From JBCFAY01 sp038562375 (GTDB taxonomy: Bacteria; Bacillota; Clostridia; Christensenellales; CAG-138), in the NCBI GenBank assembly GCA_038562375.1, contig JBCFAY010000012.1:1-64000 (forward strand): a stretch of 64,000 nt of DNA. Reading direction: 5' to 3'. Positions 43,595 to 52,859 of the stretch are shown here, piece by piece. The position numbers and the translations under genes are program-made. Numbering within the stretch: position 1 is the stretch's first letter; each line of letters starts with the position of its first letter. Below the pieces are notes generated by a model, which did no database searches, had not been told where the DNA came from, and saw only the letters and a list, made by a program, of their open reading frames with translations.

Positions 43595-44135
43595 CTTCTG
43601 TTCGACAGAATCCTATCGAAAACCTCATAAGTTTGCCAGATCATATCTGCGTTAGCAGTCGATGCGCCTCGCCGCCACGTGAGGGCATCCGAGTTTTATT
43701 GAGAGCTCGGCATAATGGCGCGCTCTCCGAATGGGCGCCTTCGCGTTGGATGGATCGGATATTTCGGATATTGTATGGGCCAACGGCAGTACAATATCAG
43801 GCCGGTTCACGCCTATTCCATCAATGTATATACGGTAAAAACAAAACAGAGGTTCAAGGGTAATCATACCGGGCAGTGGAAGCCATGCAGTAGCAACGGC
43901 GACACTGCGGGCGACGAGCCGCTTGATACGATAGTTTTTATAGCCGGGTTTACCTTTCCGAGTAGGCCCGGCTTTTTATGTACAAATCACTCCCTGCGAA
44001 AAAGTCTAGGTAATGCCGGACTTATTTGCCGTGCCGCAAAAGCAGACAAATCTGTAGCGGGTTACATCCGTTGTCGCTCTCCGCCGACTTCGTTCCGATT
44101 CGTGCATCACCAAAAATCGGAACGGAGGTATCCAA
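43595..44135. other. Intergenic region with relic and terminator
   Basis: No intact gene. A terminator lies at 43942-43977 (AGCCGGG/CCCGGCT then TTTTT, plus strand), suggesting a decayed plus-strand gene or RNA ended there. The region 43860-43930 looks like the end of a broken coding region of the mobile element. Confidence 0.45.
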
Positions 44136-44558
44136 ATGAAAACCATCAATCTGCGGGATTATTACCCGTTTTTCACGTCCGACTATTTTATCGATGTGCC
44201 GGACGAGGTTGCCGCCCTCCTGTTGGCCCATACGCGCCATGAGGCTGCCTGTCAGCGCCGTACATACCGACACAGGGCACATTTCTCTCTCGACCGGAGC
44301 GACGGCACCGAGCATGACATCCTGTTCGTGTCCCTGTCTCCCTGCGAGATATACGAACGAAAAGTCACAAACGAACATCTCTATGCAGCCATCGCCAGCC
44401 TGCCGGACAAGCAGGCCAATCGGATCTATGCACGCTTTTTCCTTGGATTGAGCATTGGTGAAATCGCACGATCAGAGGGGGTATCGCCTGCCAGTATTTC
44501 CGGTTCTATAGCCCGCGGGCTGAGAACATTGGAAAAATATTTGAAAAAATCTCTATAA
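44136..44558 (+). CDS. Sigma-70-like RNA polymerase sigma factor of mobile-element type
   Basis: A 140-residue protein like the small sigma factors encoded on Tn916-type elements. The C-terminal region-4 HTH is visible in LPDKQANRIYARFFLGLSIG and EIARSEGVSPASISGSIARG. GGAGGT lies 7 bp before ATG 44136. It likely regulates element genes. Confidence 0.85.
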   Translation: MKTINLRDYYPFFTSDYFIDVPDEVAALLLAHTRHEAACQRRTYRHRAHFSLDRSDGTEHDILFVSLSPCEIYERKVTNEHLYAAIASLPDKQANRIYARFFLGLSIGEIARSEGVSPASISGSIARGLRTLEKYLKKSL

Positions 44559-45102
44559 CCCCTAAAAAACGGCCCTAAAATGTCCTGATTAGTGAAGGGA
44601 TATTTTCCTCTCCTGCGAGCCTTCAAAACTTCATATCCAAAAATGAAATGGCTTATGAAGGACTGGCTTTCCCCCCTCGGGTGGACCTTGAAAACTGAAT
44701 ATACGATATTTCAGGACATTACCCGCGCGGCTGTAAAAGGCAAGCGACATAAGAGACGGCGCGACGACGGCGAAAGCATGAGCGATCAACGTGCTCTTAG
44801 ACCCGGCTATAGCAGGCCGGGCGCGACGACACGCACGGGAAACAATGGTACTTCCTCACGGCCTCCTAAAGAATTGGGGGGAGCTCTGCGGTATGCGCTT
44901 GCCTGGCGAACGGCGGTACATGCGGAGTTATGATGCGGTAAAGCTGGCCGCAGCCTGAAATATCCCCTCTGCCGGGGGTGCGTGGCAAGTACGGCAGAAA
45001 ATCGTCACTGTAACTTATGAGCAGGCTTTGCTTTATTAGCAAAGCCTGCGTATCCCTGCGATGTCGACGCAAAACGACATAGCAACAGACGGGAGGAGTT
45101 AT
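44559..45102. other. Intergenic region before the excisionase
   Basis: No gene seen. It contains a perfect inverted repeat GCAGGCTTTGC/GCAAAGCCTGC at 45021-45049 without a T-tract, which may be a regulatory or recombination-related site close to the excisionase start. Short open frames here lack ribosome sites. Confidence 0.45.
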
Positions 45103-45330
45103 ATGAATAACGCTCTTTCTCGGAAAGACGCTTATCGTGTAGTGTTCAAAGGGTATCCCGATGTTGTAACCGTTGAGCAAATGAGTGAAATGTTGGGGAT
45201 CAGCAGCAAAACTGCCTACCGGCTCTTAAAGCAAAACAGAATTGCACACTTCAAAGTAGGCCGAACCTATAAAATTCCGAAGCTGCACATCATTGCGTAC
45301 CTGAATGTTGCCTCGCTATCTGATGAGTAA
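45103..45330 (+). CDS. Excisionase-type HTH protein
   Basis: A 75-residue HTH protein of the excisionase family (VTVEQMSEMLGISSKTAYRL, LLKQNRIAHFKVGRTYKIPK). GGGAGGAG precedes ATG 45103; the frame upstream is not used. It directs excision with the integrase downstream. Confidence 0.88.
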   Translation: MNNALSRKDAYRVVFKGYPDVVTVEQMSEMLGISSKTAYRLLKQNRIAHFKVGRTYKIPKLHIIAYLNVASLSDE

Positions 45331-45426
45331 AGCCGCGGTAACATTGTCAGCTGGATAATGGTCTGGTACACTGTCAACGTCAATGGTAGGTGAATTCAGG
45401 CTGTTACCACTAAAGGAGGAAAAACA

Positions 45427-46737
45427 ATGGTAGCAGGACATCTACGAGAAGAGCGGGGCTTCTTTCATATCGTATTGAGTTATACGGATGAGAATGGCAA
45501 ACGACAAACGCCGCAGAAAAGCACAGGACTTCCTGTAAAGGGCAATAAGAAACGAGCCGAAGCTATGCTGTTGGAGGCGCGGAAAACCGCTACAGAGGCT
45601 TTAGCGGCGGCTCGGGAGCAAAAGACTGAAGCAGTTAATAGTGGCGCGAACTCCAAAACAGGCGGAGGCATGCTGTTTACGGACTTTATGCTGAAATGGT
45701 TGGAAATTATGAAACCTAATCTTGAACTGACAACGTATGGCGGATATCAGACTATCATCAAGCACAAAATCAATCCATATTTCACGGAGCATTGCAACGT
45801 GACGCTAAATGAACTGGAGCCTATGCACATTCAAGACTACTATACTCATGAGCTTACAGAAAATCATTTAAGCGTGAACACCGTGCTGCGTTACCATGCA
45901 AATATCCGAAAAGCCTTACAGCTTGCCGTAAAGCTGAAATTGATTAAGCACAATCCGGCCAATAGCATCGAAAGGCCGAGGCCGGTTGCGTATAGAAGCA
46001 AGCATTATGATGAAAAGCAGATAATGCATTTGTTTTTACTCGCAAAGGACCACTGGCTTTTGTTCGCTATTGTTATGGGGGCGTTTTATGGGCTGCGCAG
46101 GGGCGAAATCGTGGGATTGAAAAAGGATGCTATCAATTTCGAGAAAAAGACAATTGCCATCAAGCATACCGTAACAGAAACTTCGGTTGACGGAAAGCAC
46201 ATCATTATCGAAAAGGATCGTCCAAAAACAAAAAAGAGTTTTCGCACACTGCCCTTGGTTAAGCCTGTAGAATTCTTTGTCCGAGGACTCATGGAGTATC
46301 ACGAACAAAACAGAAAAGTCTGCGGGAAATCGTATTGTACGCAGTATCTGGATTATTTGTACCGTGATGAACTGGGGCACAGAATTACGCCTGATGCGTT
46401 GACGCGAAAGTTCCCGCTGTTCCTGGAGGAACACGGGTTGCCTCGAATTCGACTGCACGAACTGCGGCATAGCTGTGCAAACCTGCTGTATGCAAAAAAG
46501 GTTTCACTGAAAGAAATCCAGGGTTGGCTGGGTCATAGCACGATTGCGACAACCGCAAATATTTATCTGGATTTTGACTACAATAACAAAATTGATTCCG
46601 CGAATTCGATTATCGGGGTATTCGGATTTAATCAAGAAGAAGCCCCTCAAACCGCCAAAGCAGCGGAAATCGGGGCTTTTTCCATGGTGCCGCTGGCCGG
46701 ACTCGAACCGGCACGGGAATTACCCGTCAGATTTTAA
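45427..46737 (+). CDS. Tyrosine-recombinase integrase
   Basis: A 436-residue tyrosine recombinase. An AP2-like N-terminal part (about 1-45) is followed by a core-binding domain (75-165), then catalytic Arg in GAFYGLRRGEIVGL, His-x-x-Arg in RLHELRHSCANLL, His in GWLGHS and Tyr in TTANIYLDFDY. AAAGGAGG precedes ATG. The last about 25 residues are encoded by a terminator hairpin and by the antisense of tRNA-Leu, and the stop codon TAA (46735-46737) lies in the presumed att core. The native C-terminus may be shorter in the circular form. Confidence 0.93.
   Translation: MVAGHLREERGFFHIVLSYTDENGKRQTPQKSTGLPVKGNKKRAEAMLLEARKTATEALAAAREQKTEAVNSGANSKTGGGMLFTDFMLKWLEIMKPNLELTTYGGYQTIIKHKINPYFTEHCNVTLNELEPMHIQDYYTHELTENHLSVNTVLRYHANIRKALQLAVKLKLIKHNPANSIERPRPVAYRSKHYDEKQIMHLFLLAKDHWLLFAIVMGAFYGLRRGEIVGLKKDAINFEKKTIAIKHTVTETSVDGKHIIIEKDRPKTKKSFRTLPLVKPVEFFVRGLMEYHEQNRKVCGKSYCTQYLDYLYRDELGHRITPDALTRKFPLFLEEHGLPRIRLHELRHSCANLLYAKKVSLKEIQGWLGHSTIATTANIYLDFDYNNKIDSANSIIGVFGFNQEEAPQTAKAAEIGAFSMVPLAGLEPARELPVRF
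46641..46682 (+). terminator. Terminator inside the integrase 3' end
   Basis: AGCCCC (46641-46646) pairs with GGGGCT (46672-46677) with an inner CCGC/GCGG stem, followed by TTTTT. It lies inside the integrase frame, just before the tRNA. Confidence 0.7.
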
Positions 46738-46769
46738 GTCTGATATGTCTGCCATTCCATCACAGCGGC
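46685..46769 (-). tRNA. tRNA-Leu (UAA anticodon)
   Basis: Minus strand. Acceptor GCCGCTG pairs with CAGCGGC. The anticodon loop CTTAAAA gives anticodon TAA, with a long class II variable arm (CGGGTAATTCCCG) and a TTCGAGTCC T-loop. CCA is encoded. It overlaps the integrase's 3' end and is the element's attachment site. Confidence 0.93.
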
Positions 46770-46862
46770 GTATGAAGTTTTCAAGCAGTCCCCTCCGCAC
46801 ATCCGGAAATCGGAGGGACATTCCGGAGGGACATCGGGTATCCGTCGCTGCTTCCCGTCTGG

Positions 46863-46880
46863 AAAAACCCGTATTACGGG
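46863..46880 (-). terminator. Hairpin terminator after the tRNA-Leu relic
   Basis: On the minus strand CCCGTA and TACGGG pair around a single base, followed by TTTTT. Placed where a tRNA transcript from 46954 would end. Confidence 0.55.
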
Positions 46881-46911
46881 GCATTCCCGCACTAGTGGTC
46901 TGGAACGTTCA

Positions 46912-46954
46912 CAGGATTTTAAGTCCGTTGTGTATGCCGTTCCACCACACTCGC
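46912..46954 (-). pseudogene. 5' half of a second tRNA-Leu
   Basis: The minus strand begins GCGAGTGTGGTGGAACGGCA and runs through the D arm and the anticodon arm (GGACTTAAAATCC). After that the sequence is not a proper variable arm or T arm, and no CACTCGC acceptor partner follows. It is the 5' half of a tRNA-Leu different from the intact one, joined to foreign DNA at the anticodon stem. Confidence 0.7.
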
Positions 46955-47008
46955 GTAACATTTAAATTATAATCCCCGCGCCGTCCACGGTCAACTGTTT
47001 CCCCTTCG

Positions 47009-47761
47009 TTAGAGCTTTCCCGATATATAGTATTGCGCGATCGCCGCTGCTTCCCGAAGATAGCAGTTCGGGATCAGATACCATGTGGTCGGGCAGCTCA
47101 AGGCCTCCGCCTGTACCCCTTCCTTCTTCGCGACGAGCTCCGCGCGGAACATGTGGAATGCGCTGGTGACGAATACGACACGCGCATTCTCACTAAGATG
47201 CTCGCGCAGGATCGGCAGACAATAGCGGAAATTCTCCTGCGTGCTGGTCGCTTGATCCTCCATAAGGATCCGATTCTCCGGGACTCCGAGCGTTGAAACA
47301 AGATAGCGTTTCATCGCAAGCGCTTCGGTGATCGACTCGCCCTGTCCCTTTCCGCCCGTGACGACGAAGAGCGTTTCCGGGTTCGGTTCCGCGTATTCGA
47401 CCGCACGCTCAAGCCGCGCCGCAAGCGTCGCCGGTACGCGATCGTCGCGAATCCCCGCGCCCAGCACGATCACGGCATCCGCGCCCGGTTGGGGCTTATC
47501 GAGCGTCGCCGCGACCATCAGCGAAACCGTGATCGCGAGCGAGAGCGCAACGGCCGCGTACCCGACCCGCATCGCCCATTTGATCGCAGCGCCGATCCGG
47601 CTTCGTTGCGCCCACGTCCGCAAGGGTTCATAGTATATCCCCGTAATCAACAGCGGCAGGCCGAGCATCCCGGGCAGTATCACGCCGAAATTATAATTGC
47701 TCACAAGCGCGACGGCGATCGTATCAAGCACCATAAGTGCGCCCGCAATGATCAGAAACAT
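47009..47761 (-). CDS. YdcF/SanA-like (DUF218) membrane protein
   Basis: A 250-residue protein with three hydrophobic N-terminal helices, then a DUF218 domain with ADAVIVLGAGIRDDRVPATL, TLFVVTGGKG and RILMEDQATSTQENF. These are implicated in envelope and cell-wall-precursor processes. ATG 47761 is preferred because GAGGA lies 8 bp upstream. The opposite strand of the gap that follows (47762-48059) shows nothing. Confidence 0.85.
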   Translation of the reverse strand: MFLIIAGALMVLDTIAVALVSNYNFGVILPGMLGLPLLITGIYYEPLRTWAQRSRIGAAIKWAMRVGYAAVALSLAITVSLMVAATLDKPQPGADAVIVLGAGIRDDRVPATLAARLERAVEYAEPNPETLFVVTGGKGQGESITEALAMKRYLVSTLGVPENRILMEDQATSTQENFRYCLPILREHLSENARVVFVTSAFHMFRAELVAKKEGVQAEALSCPTTWYLIPNCYLREAAAIAQYYISGKL

Positions 47762-48059
47762 GCGAAATTTCCTCAAGTTTTCCTCCAAAACGGCCCGGCA
47801 AAATTGCACGGAGCCATCCGTTATACGTATTCAATACCACCATGTTAGACTATTGCGGGAGCGTTGTAAACCGCATCCTGTCGTCCAGCCCCACCTGCGT
47901 CTTTTTTGTATTTACCGTTTTGGCCGGATCGGTTGGAACAATTCAAAAGCCCCGCCCATTGAAGGGCCTTCCCGATCCCTTCCGTAGAGCATCCTTCCGA
48001 CAAATTCTGTTGACAATCGGGTTTTATGAGCATATAATACATGCAATAGAAAACCAGTG

Positions 48060-48317
48060 ATCGAGAAGAGTACGCAAGCCCCCTCGCATCAAAGAGAGCC
48101 GCCGGCGGTGGAAGCGCGGTATGCAAGACTTTGCGGAATGGACTCGTGAGGGCAGGACGAAACGCTGACGCTTAGTAGTGCCTGACGGGAGCTTCGCCCG
48201 TTATCAAGGAAGCATGTATATCCGTACATGGAACAAGGTGGGCGCGTTTGCGCCAAACCGGGTGGTACCGCAGGAGTTGAGCTCTTGTCCCGACGATCGT
48301 CGGGTCATGGGCTTTTT
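48060..48317 (+). promoter_or_regulatory. T-box riboswitch (tRNA-Trp sensing)
   Basis: The conserved T-box sequence GGGTGGTACCGC is at 48260-48271, followed by the terminator GCTCTTG-TCCCGACGATCGTCGGG-TCATGGGC with T-tract (48281-48317). The stem I region includes an AGTA-containing segment near 48066. The specifier context GAA-TGG-A (TGG 48139-48141) predicts tRNA-Trp. Uncharged tRNA-Trp should stop termination and switch on trpB. Confidence 0.9.
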
Positions 48318-48414
48318 ATTTTGCCCGAATTTATGGGCGGCAAATGCCCTGATAACCGTTTACGCTGGAAGGAACAGCGGCATCTTAAGTACAACGAATG
48401 GAAGGAGTACGATC

Positions 48415-49788
48415 ATGAAGAACATTCCGCACCGTTTTAACCTCCCCGAGGAGCGCATCCCCAAGGCCTGGTACAACCTGCGCGCCGATATGAAGGAGCA
48501 GCCGGATCCCTTGATCCATCCGGGTACCGGCAAGCCCATGCAGAAGGATGATCTGCTCCCCGTTTTCTGCGAGGAACTCGTCGATCAGGAGCTGGACGGC
48601 TCCACCCGCTATTTCGACATCCCCGAAGGCATCCTTGAAATGTACAAGGTTTACCGCCCCGCTCCCCTGATCCGCGCGTACAATCTCGAACGCGAGCTCA
48701 AGACCCCGGCGCGCATCTACTGCAAGTTCGAGGGCAACAACACCTCCGGCAGCCACAAGCTCAATTCTGCCATCGCGCAGGTGTATTACGCCAAGCAGCA
48801 GGGGCTTACGGGACTTACGACGGAGACCGGCGCGGGCCAGTGGGGCACGGCGCTTGCGATGGCGTGCGCGTACTTTAAAATGCCGCTGACGGTCTACATG
48901 GTCAAGGGCTCGTTCACGCAGAAGCCCTACCGCAAGAGCGTGATCGAGACCTTCGGCGCGAATGTGATCGCAAGCCCGAGCGAGCTGACCAACGCGGGCA
49001 GAAAGATCCTCGAAGCGGATCCCAATACCACGGGCAGCCTTGGCTGCGCCATCTCCGAGGCCGTGGAGCACGCCGTTACCACGCCGGGATACCGTTACGT
49101 GCTCGGTTCCGTGCTCAATCAGGTGCTGCTGCATCAGAGCGTGATCGGCCTCGAGGCCTACGAGGCTCTTGAGTTGCTGGACGAATATCCCGATATCGTC
49201 GTCGGCTGCGCGGGCGGCGGCTCGAATCTCGGGGGCCTCATCGCCCCGTTTATGCGCGATAAGATCACAGGCAAAGCAAAGACCCGCTTTATCGCGGTGG
49301 AACCGGCCTCCTGCCCATCCTTCACGCGCGGCAAATATGCCTACGATTTCTGCGATACCGCGCGCATGACGCCGCTCGCGCGCATGTACACGCTCGGGAG
49401 CGATTTTATCCCCGCGCCCGATCACGCGGGCGGACTGCGCTACCATGGGATGTCGCCCATCCTCTCCAAGCTCTATCACGATGGGTATATGGATGCAATC
49501 GCCGTCCGGCAGACCGACGTGTTCGCGGCCGCGACGATGTTCGCGCAGCTCGAGACGATACTGCCCGCTCCGGAATCCGCGCACGCGCTCCGCGTTGCGA
49601 TCGACGAAGCCATCCTTTGCCGCGAGAGCGGCGAGGCGAAGACGATTCTCGTCGGCCTCACCGGCACGGGCTATTTCGATCTGTCCGCTTACGAGAGCTA
49701 CCGCAACGGCTCGATGGCCGATACCATTCCGACCGACGCGGATCTTGAGCGCAGCTTCAAGACGCTGCCCACGCCCCCGCAAGCCTAA
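48415..49788 (+). CDS. trpB: Tryptophan synthase beta chain, TrpB2-type
   Basis: A 457-residue TrpB2. It starts MKNIPHRFNLPEERIPKAWY, and the PLP lysine is in GNNTSGSHKLNSAIAQ. The catalytic Glu region is ETGAGQWGTALAMA, and the PLP phosphate loop is VGCAGGGSNLGG. It converts indole and serine to tryptophan. AAGGAG is just upstream of ATG 48415. The single-gene unit under a Trp T-box, with no trpA or other trp genes alongside, suggests salvage of indole. Confidence 0.93.
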   Translation: MKNIPHRFNLPEERIPKAWYNLRADMKEQPDPLIHPGTGKPMQKDDLLPVFCEELVDQELDGSTRYFDIPEGILEMYKVYRPAPLIRAYNLERELKTPARIYCKFEGNNTSGSHKLNSAIAQVYYAKQQGLTGLTTETGAGQWGTALAMACAYFKMPLTVYMVKGSFTQKPYRKSVIETFGANVIASPSELTNAGRKILEADPNTTGSLGCAISEAVEHAVTTPGYRYVLGSVLNQVLLHQSVIGLEAYEALELLDEYPDIVVGCAGGGSNLGGLIAPFMRDKITGKAKTRFIAVEPASCPSFTRGKYAYDFCDTARMTPLARMYTLGSDFIPAPDHAGGLRYHGMSPILSKLYHDGYMDAIAVRQTDVFAAATMFAQLETILPAPESAHALRVAIDEAILCRESGEAKTILVGLTGTGYFDLSAYESYRNGSMADTIPTDADLERSFKTLPTPPQA

Positions 49789-49823
49789 GCGGAGTCGCAA
49801 AAGCGGAAGGGCCTCATTTTTTA

Positions 49824-49851
49824 GGCCGCCGGAAATTCCGGCGGCCTTTTT
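49824..49851 (+). terminator. Rho-independent terminator of trpB
   Basis: GGCCGCCGG pairs with CCGGCGGCC, followed by TTTTT. Also fits the converging ATPase gene's end. Confidence 0.88.
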
Positions 49852-49879
49852 GCGTTTAAAAACAAATGCAGCGAACCCA

Positions 49880-51742
49880 TTACGGATTCTTTCGCATCGG
49901 GCGGTATGTCAACGCCCTTGACGCGTTGAGTATCGCGAGCACCGCGACACCGACGTCCGCGAACACCGCTTCCCACATGTTGGCGACTCCCAATGCGCCA
50001 AGCAGCAGCACCAGACCCTTCACGCCGAGCGCGAACCCGATGTTCTGCCGCGCGATGGAAAGCGTCTTGCTCGAGATCTGCACGGCGGCGGCGATCTTTT
50101 TAGGATCGTCGTCCATCAGCACTACGTCCGCGGCCTCGATCGCAGCGTCCGTCCCGAGCGCGCCCATCGCGATGCCCACGTCGGCGCGCGCAAGCGTCGG
50201 CGCGTCGTTGATGCCGTCTCCCACGAACGCGAGCACGCTCCTAGCCGGCTTTTTGCTTAAAAGTTCCTCGACCTTTTCAACTTTGTCCGCGGGCAAAAGT
50301 TCGGCGTACAGTTCGTCGATGCCGAGCGAACCTGCGACGCTCTCGGCCGCTGCCTTTGAATCGCCGGTGAGCATCACGGCCTTTTTCACGCCCAGCTTGC
50401 GGAGCGAAGCGATCGCCTCGGCAGCGCCTTCCTTGATCTGATCCGAAATGACGATGTGCCCCGCGTACTCGCCATCCACCGCAACATGCACAACGGTTCC
50501 GGTCAGTTCGCATACTTGCCAGGCGACGCCGATAGAATCCATTAGTTTGCCGTTGCCGACGGAAACGCTCAATCCGTCCACGCGTGCCGACGCGCCGCGC
50601 CCCGCAAGCTCCTGAACGTCCGCAACGCGGGAGGAGTCGGCCTCCCCGCCCCAGGCCTCGAGCAGCGAGCGCGAAATCGGATGATCGGAAAAGCTGTCCG
50701 CGAGCGCGGCGAGCTCCAAAAGATGCGCTTCGGAAATCCGCTCGGGATGCACCGCAATCACGCGGAACGTACCGTACGTGAGCGTGCCGGTTTTGTCGAA
50801 CACCACGGTACGCACCCTTGCAAGGGCCTCCAGGTAGTTGCCGCCCTTGATGAGTATGCCGTTCTTGGACGCGCCGCCGATGCCGCCGAAAAAGCTCAGC
50901 GGCACTGAAATCACCAGAGCGCACGGACAGGATACCACGAGGAAAATCAGCGCGCGTTCAACCCACACGTTCCACGAGCCCGAGAAGAACAAGGGGGCGA
51001 TCACCGCGAGCAGCGCAGCGCCCGCGACGACTCCGGGCGTATAGTACCGTGCAAAGCGCGTGATAAAGCTTTCCGCCTTTGCCTTTTTATTCGCGGCGTT
51101 CTCGACGAGGTCGAGGATCTTCGCCACCGTGGATTCGCCGTACCCGCGCGTAACCTTTACCCGAATCAGCGCGCTGATGTTGATGCAGCCGCTGATCACG
51201 TCGTCCCCAGGGCCCGCCTCGCGCGGAAGCGACTCGCCGGTAAGCGCGGAGGTGTTGATCGTCGTAGATCCCTCGACGACCGTGCCGTCGAGCGGGATCT
51301 TCTCTCCCGGTTTTACGGCAATGATCTCGCCGATTCCGATCTGTTCGGGATCGACCTTAACGAGCTCGCCGTTCTCCTCGATGTTCGCATAATCCGGCCG
51401 GATGTCCATCAAGCTCGCGATGGAACGGCGCGACCGCCCGATCGCGTAGCTTTGAAACAACTCGCCTACCTGATAAAAGAGCATCACCGCGACGCCCTCG
51501 GGATACTCGCCGATCGAAAAAGCTCCGACCGTCGCGAGCGCCATCAGGAAGTTCTCGTCGAAAACCCGGCCCCTCGCGATGTTGCGAAGCGCCCTGAGCA
51601 GCACGTCGTATCCGGCAATCGCATAGGGGATCAAGAACAGTGCAAGTTTGACGGGGCCCACGGTATCAATTAGGATCGCGGCAAGAAAAACCGCAGCCGC
51701 GATCAAAATTCTGTATAGATCCACCCGGAATTTTTTAGTCAT
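49880..51742 (-). CDS. Heavy-metal P-type ATPase (Zn/Cd/Pb exporter type)
   Basis: A 620-residue P1B-ATPase. There are about eight transmembrane helices, with the metal-channel motif SCPCALVISVPL, the phosphorylated Asp in DKTGTLTYG, and GDGINDAPTLARADVG. It lacks an N-terminal HMA domain; that domain is encoded separately just upstream (51755-51973). CPC and no CPH favours Zn/Cd/Pb export. Operon order is ArsR regulator, HMA chaperone, ATPase. Confidence 0.93.
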   Translation of the reverse strand: MTKKFRVDLYRILIAAAVFLAAILIDTVGPVKLALFLIPYAIAGYDVLLRALRNIARGRVFDENFLMALATVGAFSIGEYPEGVAVMLFYQVGELFQSYAIGRSRRSIASLMDIRPDYANIEENGELVKVDPEQIGIGEIIAVKPGEKIPLDGTVVEGSTTINTSALTGESLPREAGPGDDVISGCINISALIRVKVTRGYGESTVAKILDLVENAANKKAKAESFITRFARYYTPGVVAGAALLAVIAPLFFSGSWNVWVERALIFLVVSCPCALVISVPLSFFGGIGGASKNGILIKGGNYLEALARVRTVVFDKTGTLTYGTFRVIAVHPERISEAHLLELAALADSFSDHPISRSLLEAWGGEADSSRVADVQELAGRGASARVDGLSVSVGNGKLMDSIGVAWQVCELTGTVVHVAVDGEYAGHIVISDQIKEGAAEAIASLRKLGVKKAVMLTGDSKAAAESVAGSLGIDELYAELLPADKVEKVEELLSKKPARSVLAFVGDGINDAPTLARADVGIAMGALGTDAAIEAADVVLMDDDPKKIAAAVQISSKTLSIARQNIGFALGVKGLVLLLGALGVANMWEAVFADVGVAVLAILNASRALTYRPMRKNP

Positions 51743-51754
51743 ATCCTATCCTGC

Positions 51755-51973
51755 CTACCGTTGAATCGCGCAGTCGGGTTCGATGCGCTTGCAGACTTTT
51801 TCGATCTGATCCATAATTTGTTCAAACCGCTCTTCGGGCGCTTCCACGGTCAGCTTTTGCGCCATAAAATTGACGTTCGCATCCTGTACGCCGTCGAGCT
51901 TGCGAATCGCACATTCCATCTTTGAGGCGCAGTTCGCGCAATCGAGATCGACCATCTTATAATGCTTTCTCAT
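51755..51973 (-). CDS. Heavy-metal-associated (HMA) metal chaperone
   Basis: A 72-residue single HMA domain with the CANC metal site in MVDLDCANCASKMECAIRKL. It is the detached N-terminal module of the downstream ATPase, from which it is separated by 12 bp. Start 51973 follows a GTGGGGGAC site. Confidence 0.87.
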   Translation of the reverse strand: MRKHYKMVDLDCANCASKMECAIRKLDGVQDANVNFMAQKLTVEAPEERFEQIMDQIEKVCKRIEPDCAIQR

Positions 51974-51993
51974 CGTGTCCCCCACCCAATAAA

Positions 51994-52356
51994 TTATTCT
52001 AAAACATGCTCCATGCCCTGTTCGAGTATCGTCTCCACGTGCGCGTCTGCCAGCGAATAATACACCGTTTTGCCGTCGCGCCGAAATTTGACGAGTTTGC
52101 TCTGCTTCAAGGAACGCAGATGATGGGAAATCGCCGACTGCGTCATTCCCAATAGCTGCGCGATGTCGCACACACAGATCTCTCCTGCCGAGAGCGCGTA
52201 CAGTATTTTGATCCGCGTCGTATCCCCGAAGAGCTTATACAGTTCCGCAAGGTCGTAAAGCGCATCGTCGCCCGGCATTCTCCGCGCCACGCGTTCGATG
52301 ATCTGATCGTGGACGCACGTGCTCTCGCACCGTTCGACGCCGTAGATATCCTGCAT
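51994..52356 (-). CDS. ArsR/SmtB-family metal repressor (CadC-like)
   Basis: A 120-residue winged-HTH repressor. The alpha-3 metal site EICVCDIAQLLGMTQSAISH holds a CxC motif like CadC, with two further Cys near the N-terminus (RCESTC). GGAGGT lies 8 bp before ATG 52356. It should release the operator when Cd, Pb or Zn binds. Confidence 0.92.
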   Translation of the reverse strand: MQDIYGVERCESTCVHDQIIERVARRMPGDDALYDLAELYKLFGDTTRIKILYALSAGEICVCDIAQLLGMTQSAISHHLRSLKQSKLVKFRRDGKTVYYSLADAHVETILEQGMEHVLE

Positions 52357-52385
52357 CGCACTTACCTCCATTTCCTAGCAACAAT

Positions 52386-52407
52386 CATATGAACAATTGT
52401 TCATATG
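52386..52407. promoter_or_regulatory. Palindromic operator of the metal-export operon
   Basis: A perfect 22-bp palindrome whose half-site is CATATGAACAA, 29 bp before the repressor start. It contains the core TATGAACA/TGTTCATA typical of SmtB/CadC-type operators, and so is the likely binding site of the ArsR-family repressor. Confidence 0.85.
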
Positions 52408-52822
52408 TATATATTATTCTTTTCCCTCCGAAAAGTCAAGCGAGCCGATCGCGTTTTTCTTGAATGCGAGGGAGGCGCAAGGCTGCAAAACATGCAGTTG
52501 GAAAACCATTGCTTCTCCGGTTTTTAAGGTCCTCCCGCTGCAAGAAGGGCTGATAAAGAGACCAGGCGAGCCGTACGGCTTTCCGGCCTGAGAAAAGCAG
52601 CATACGGGGCTTATAAGTCAGCCATGCAGCGCTTGTATTGATTGATCCTCACATTCGAGATACTATACAGCTATGCGGGAGGAATGCGGATGTGAATGTT
52701 TTGCTGATGGAAAACGCCCCGCCGCAAAGAGACAATAAAAACGTGGGGAACTTTTTACCAACCCCATTTACGGGTTGTGGCAATCTGGAACTTCCTCCTC
52801 AAAGCGGCGCAGAACGATAAAG
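52408..52822. other. Intergenic region, no gene seen
   Basis: GC-poor left part, presumably including the metal operon's promoter elements. The rest shows only short spurious frames, such as one around 52690 with MENAPPQRDN-like product. No RNA gene recognised. Confidence 0.45.
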
Positions 52823-52859
52823 CACCGCCGGGCCGATTCAATCCCGCCCGGCGGTGTTT
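52823..52859 (+). terminator. Strong hairpin terminator
   Basis: CACCGCCGGGC (52823-52833) pairs with GCCCGGCGGTG (52846-52856), followed by TTT. No plus-strand gene ends immediately before it, so it may terminate an unrecognised transcript or act as a boundary before ferritin (opposite strand). Confidence 0.6.

Noticed and set aside
45021..45049. Terminator before the excisionase
   Set aside because: The inverted repeat is perfect, but no T-tract follows on either side, so termination is not supported.
48385..49800. Long minus-strand frame opposite trpB
   Set aside because: The plus strand encodes a full TrpB2 under a T-box; the opposite product is low-complexity Arg/Ala/Gly and has no ribosome site.
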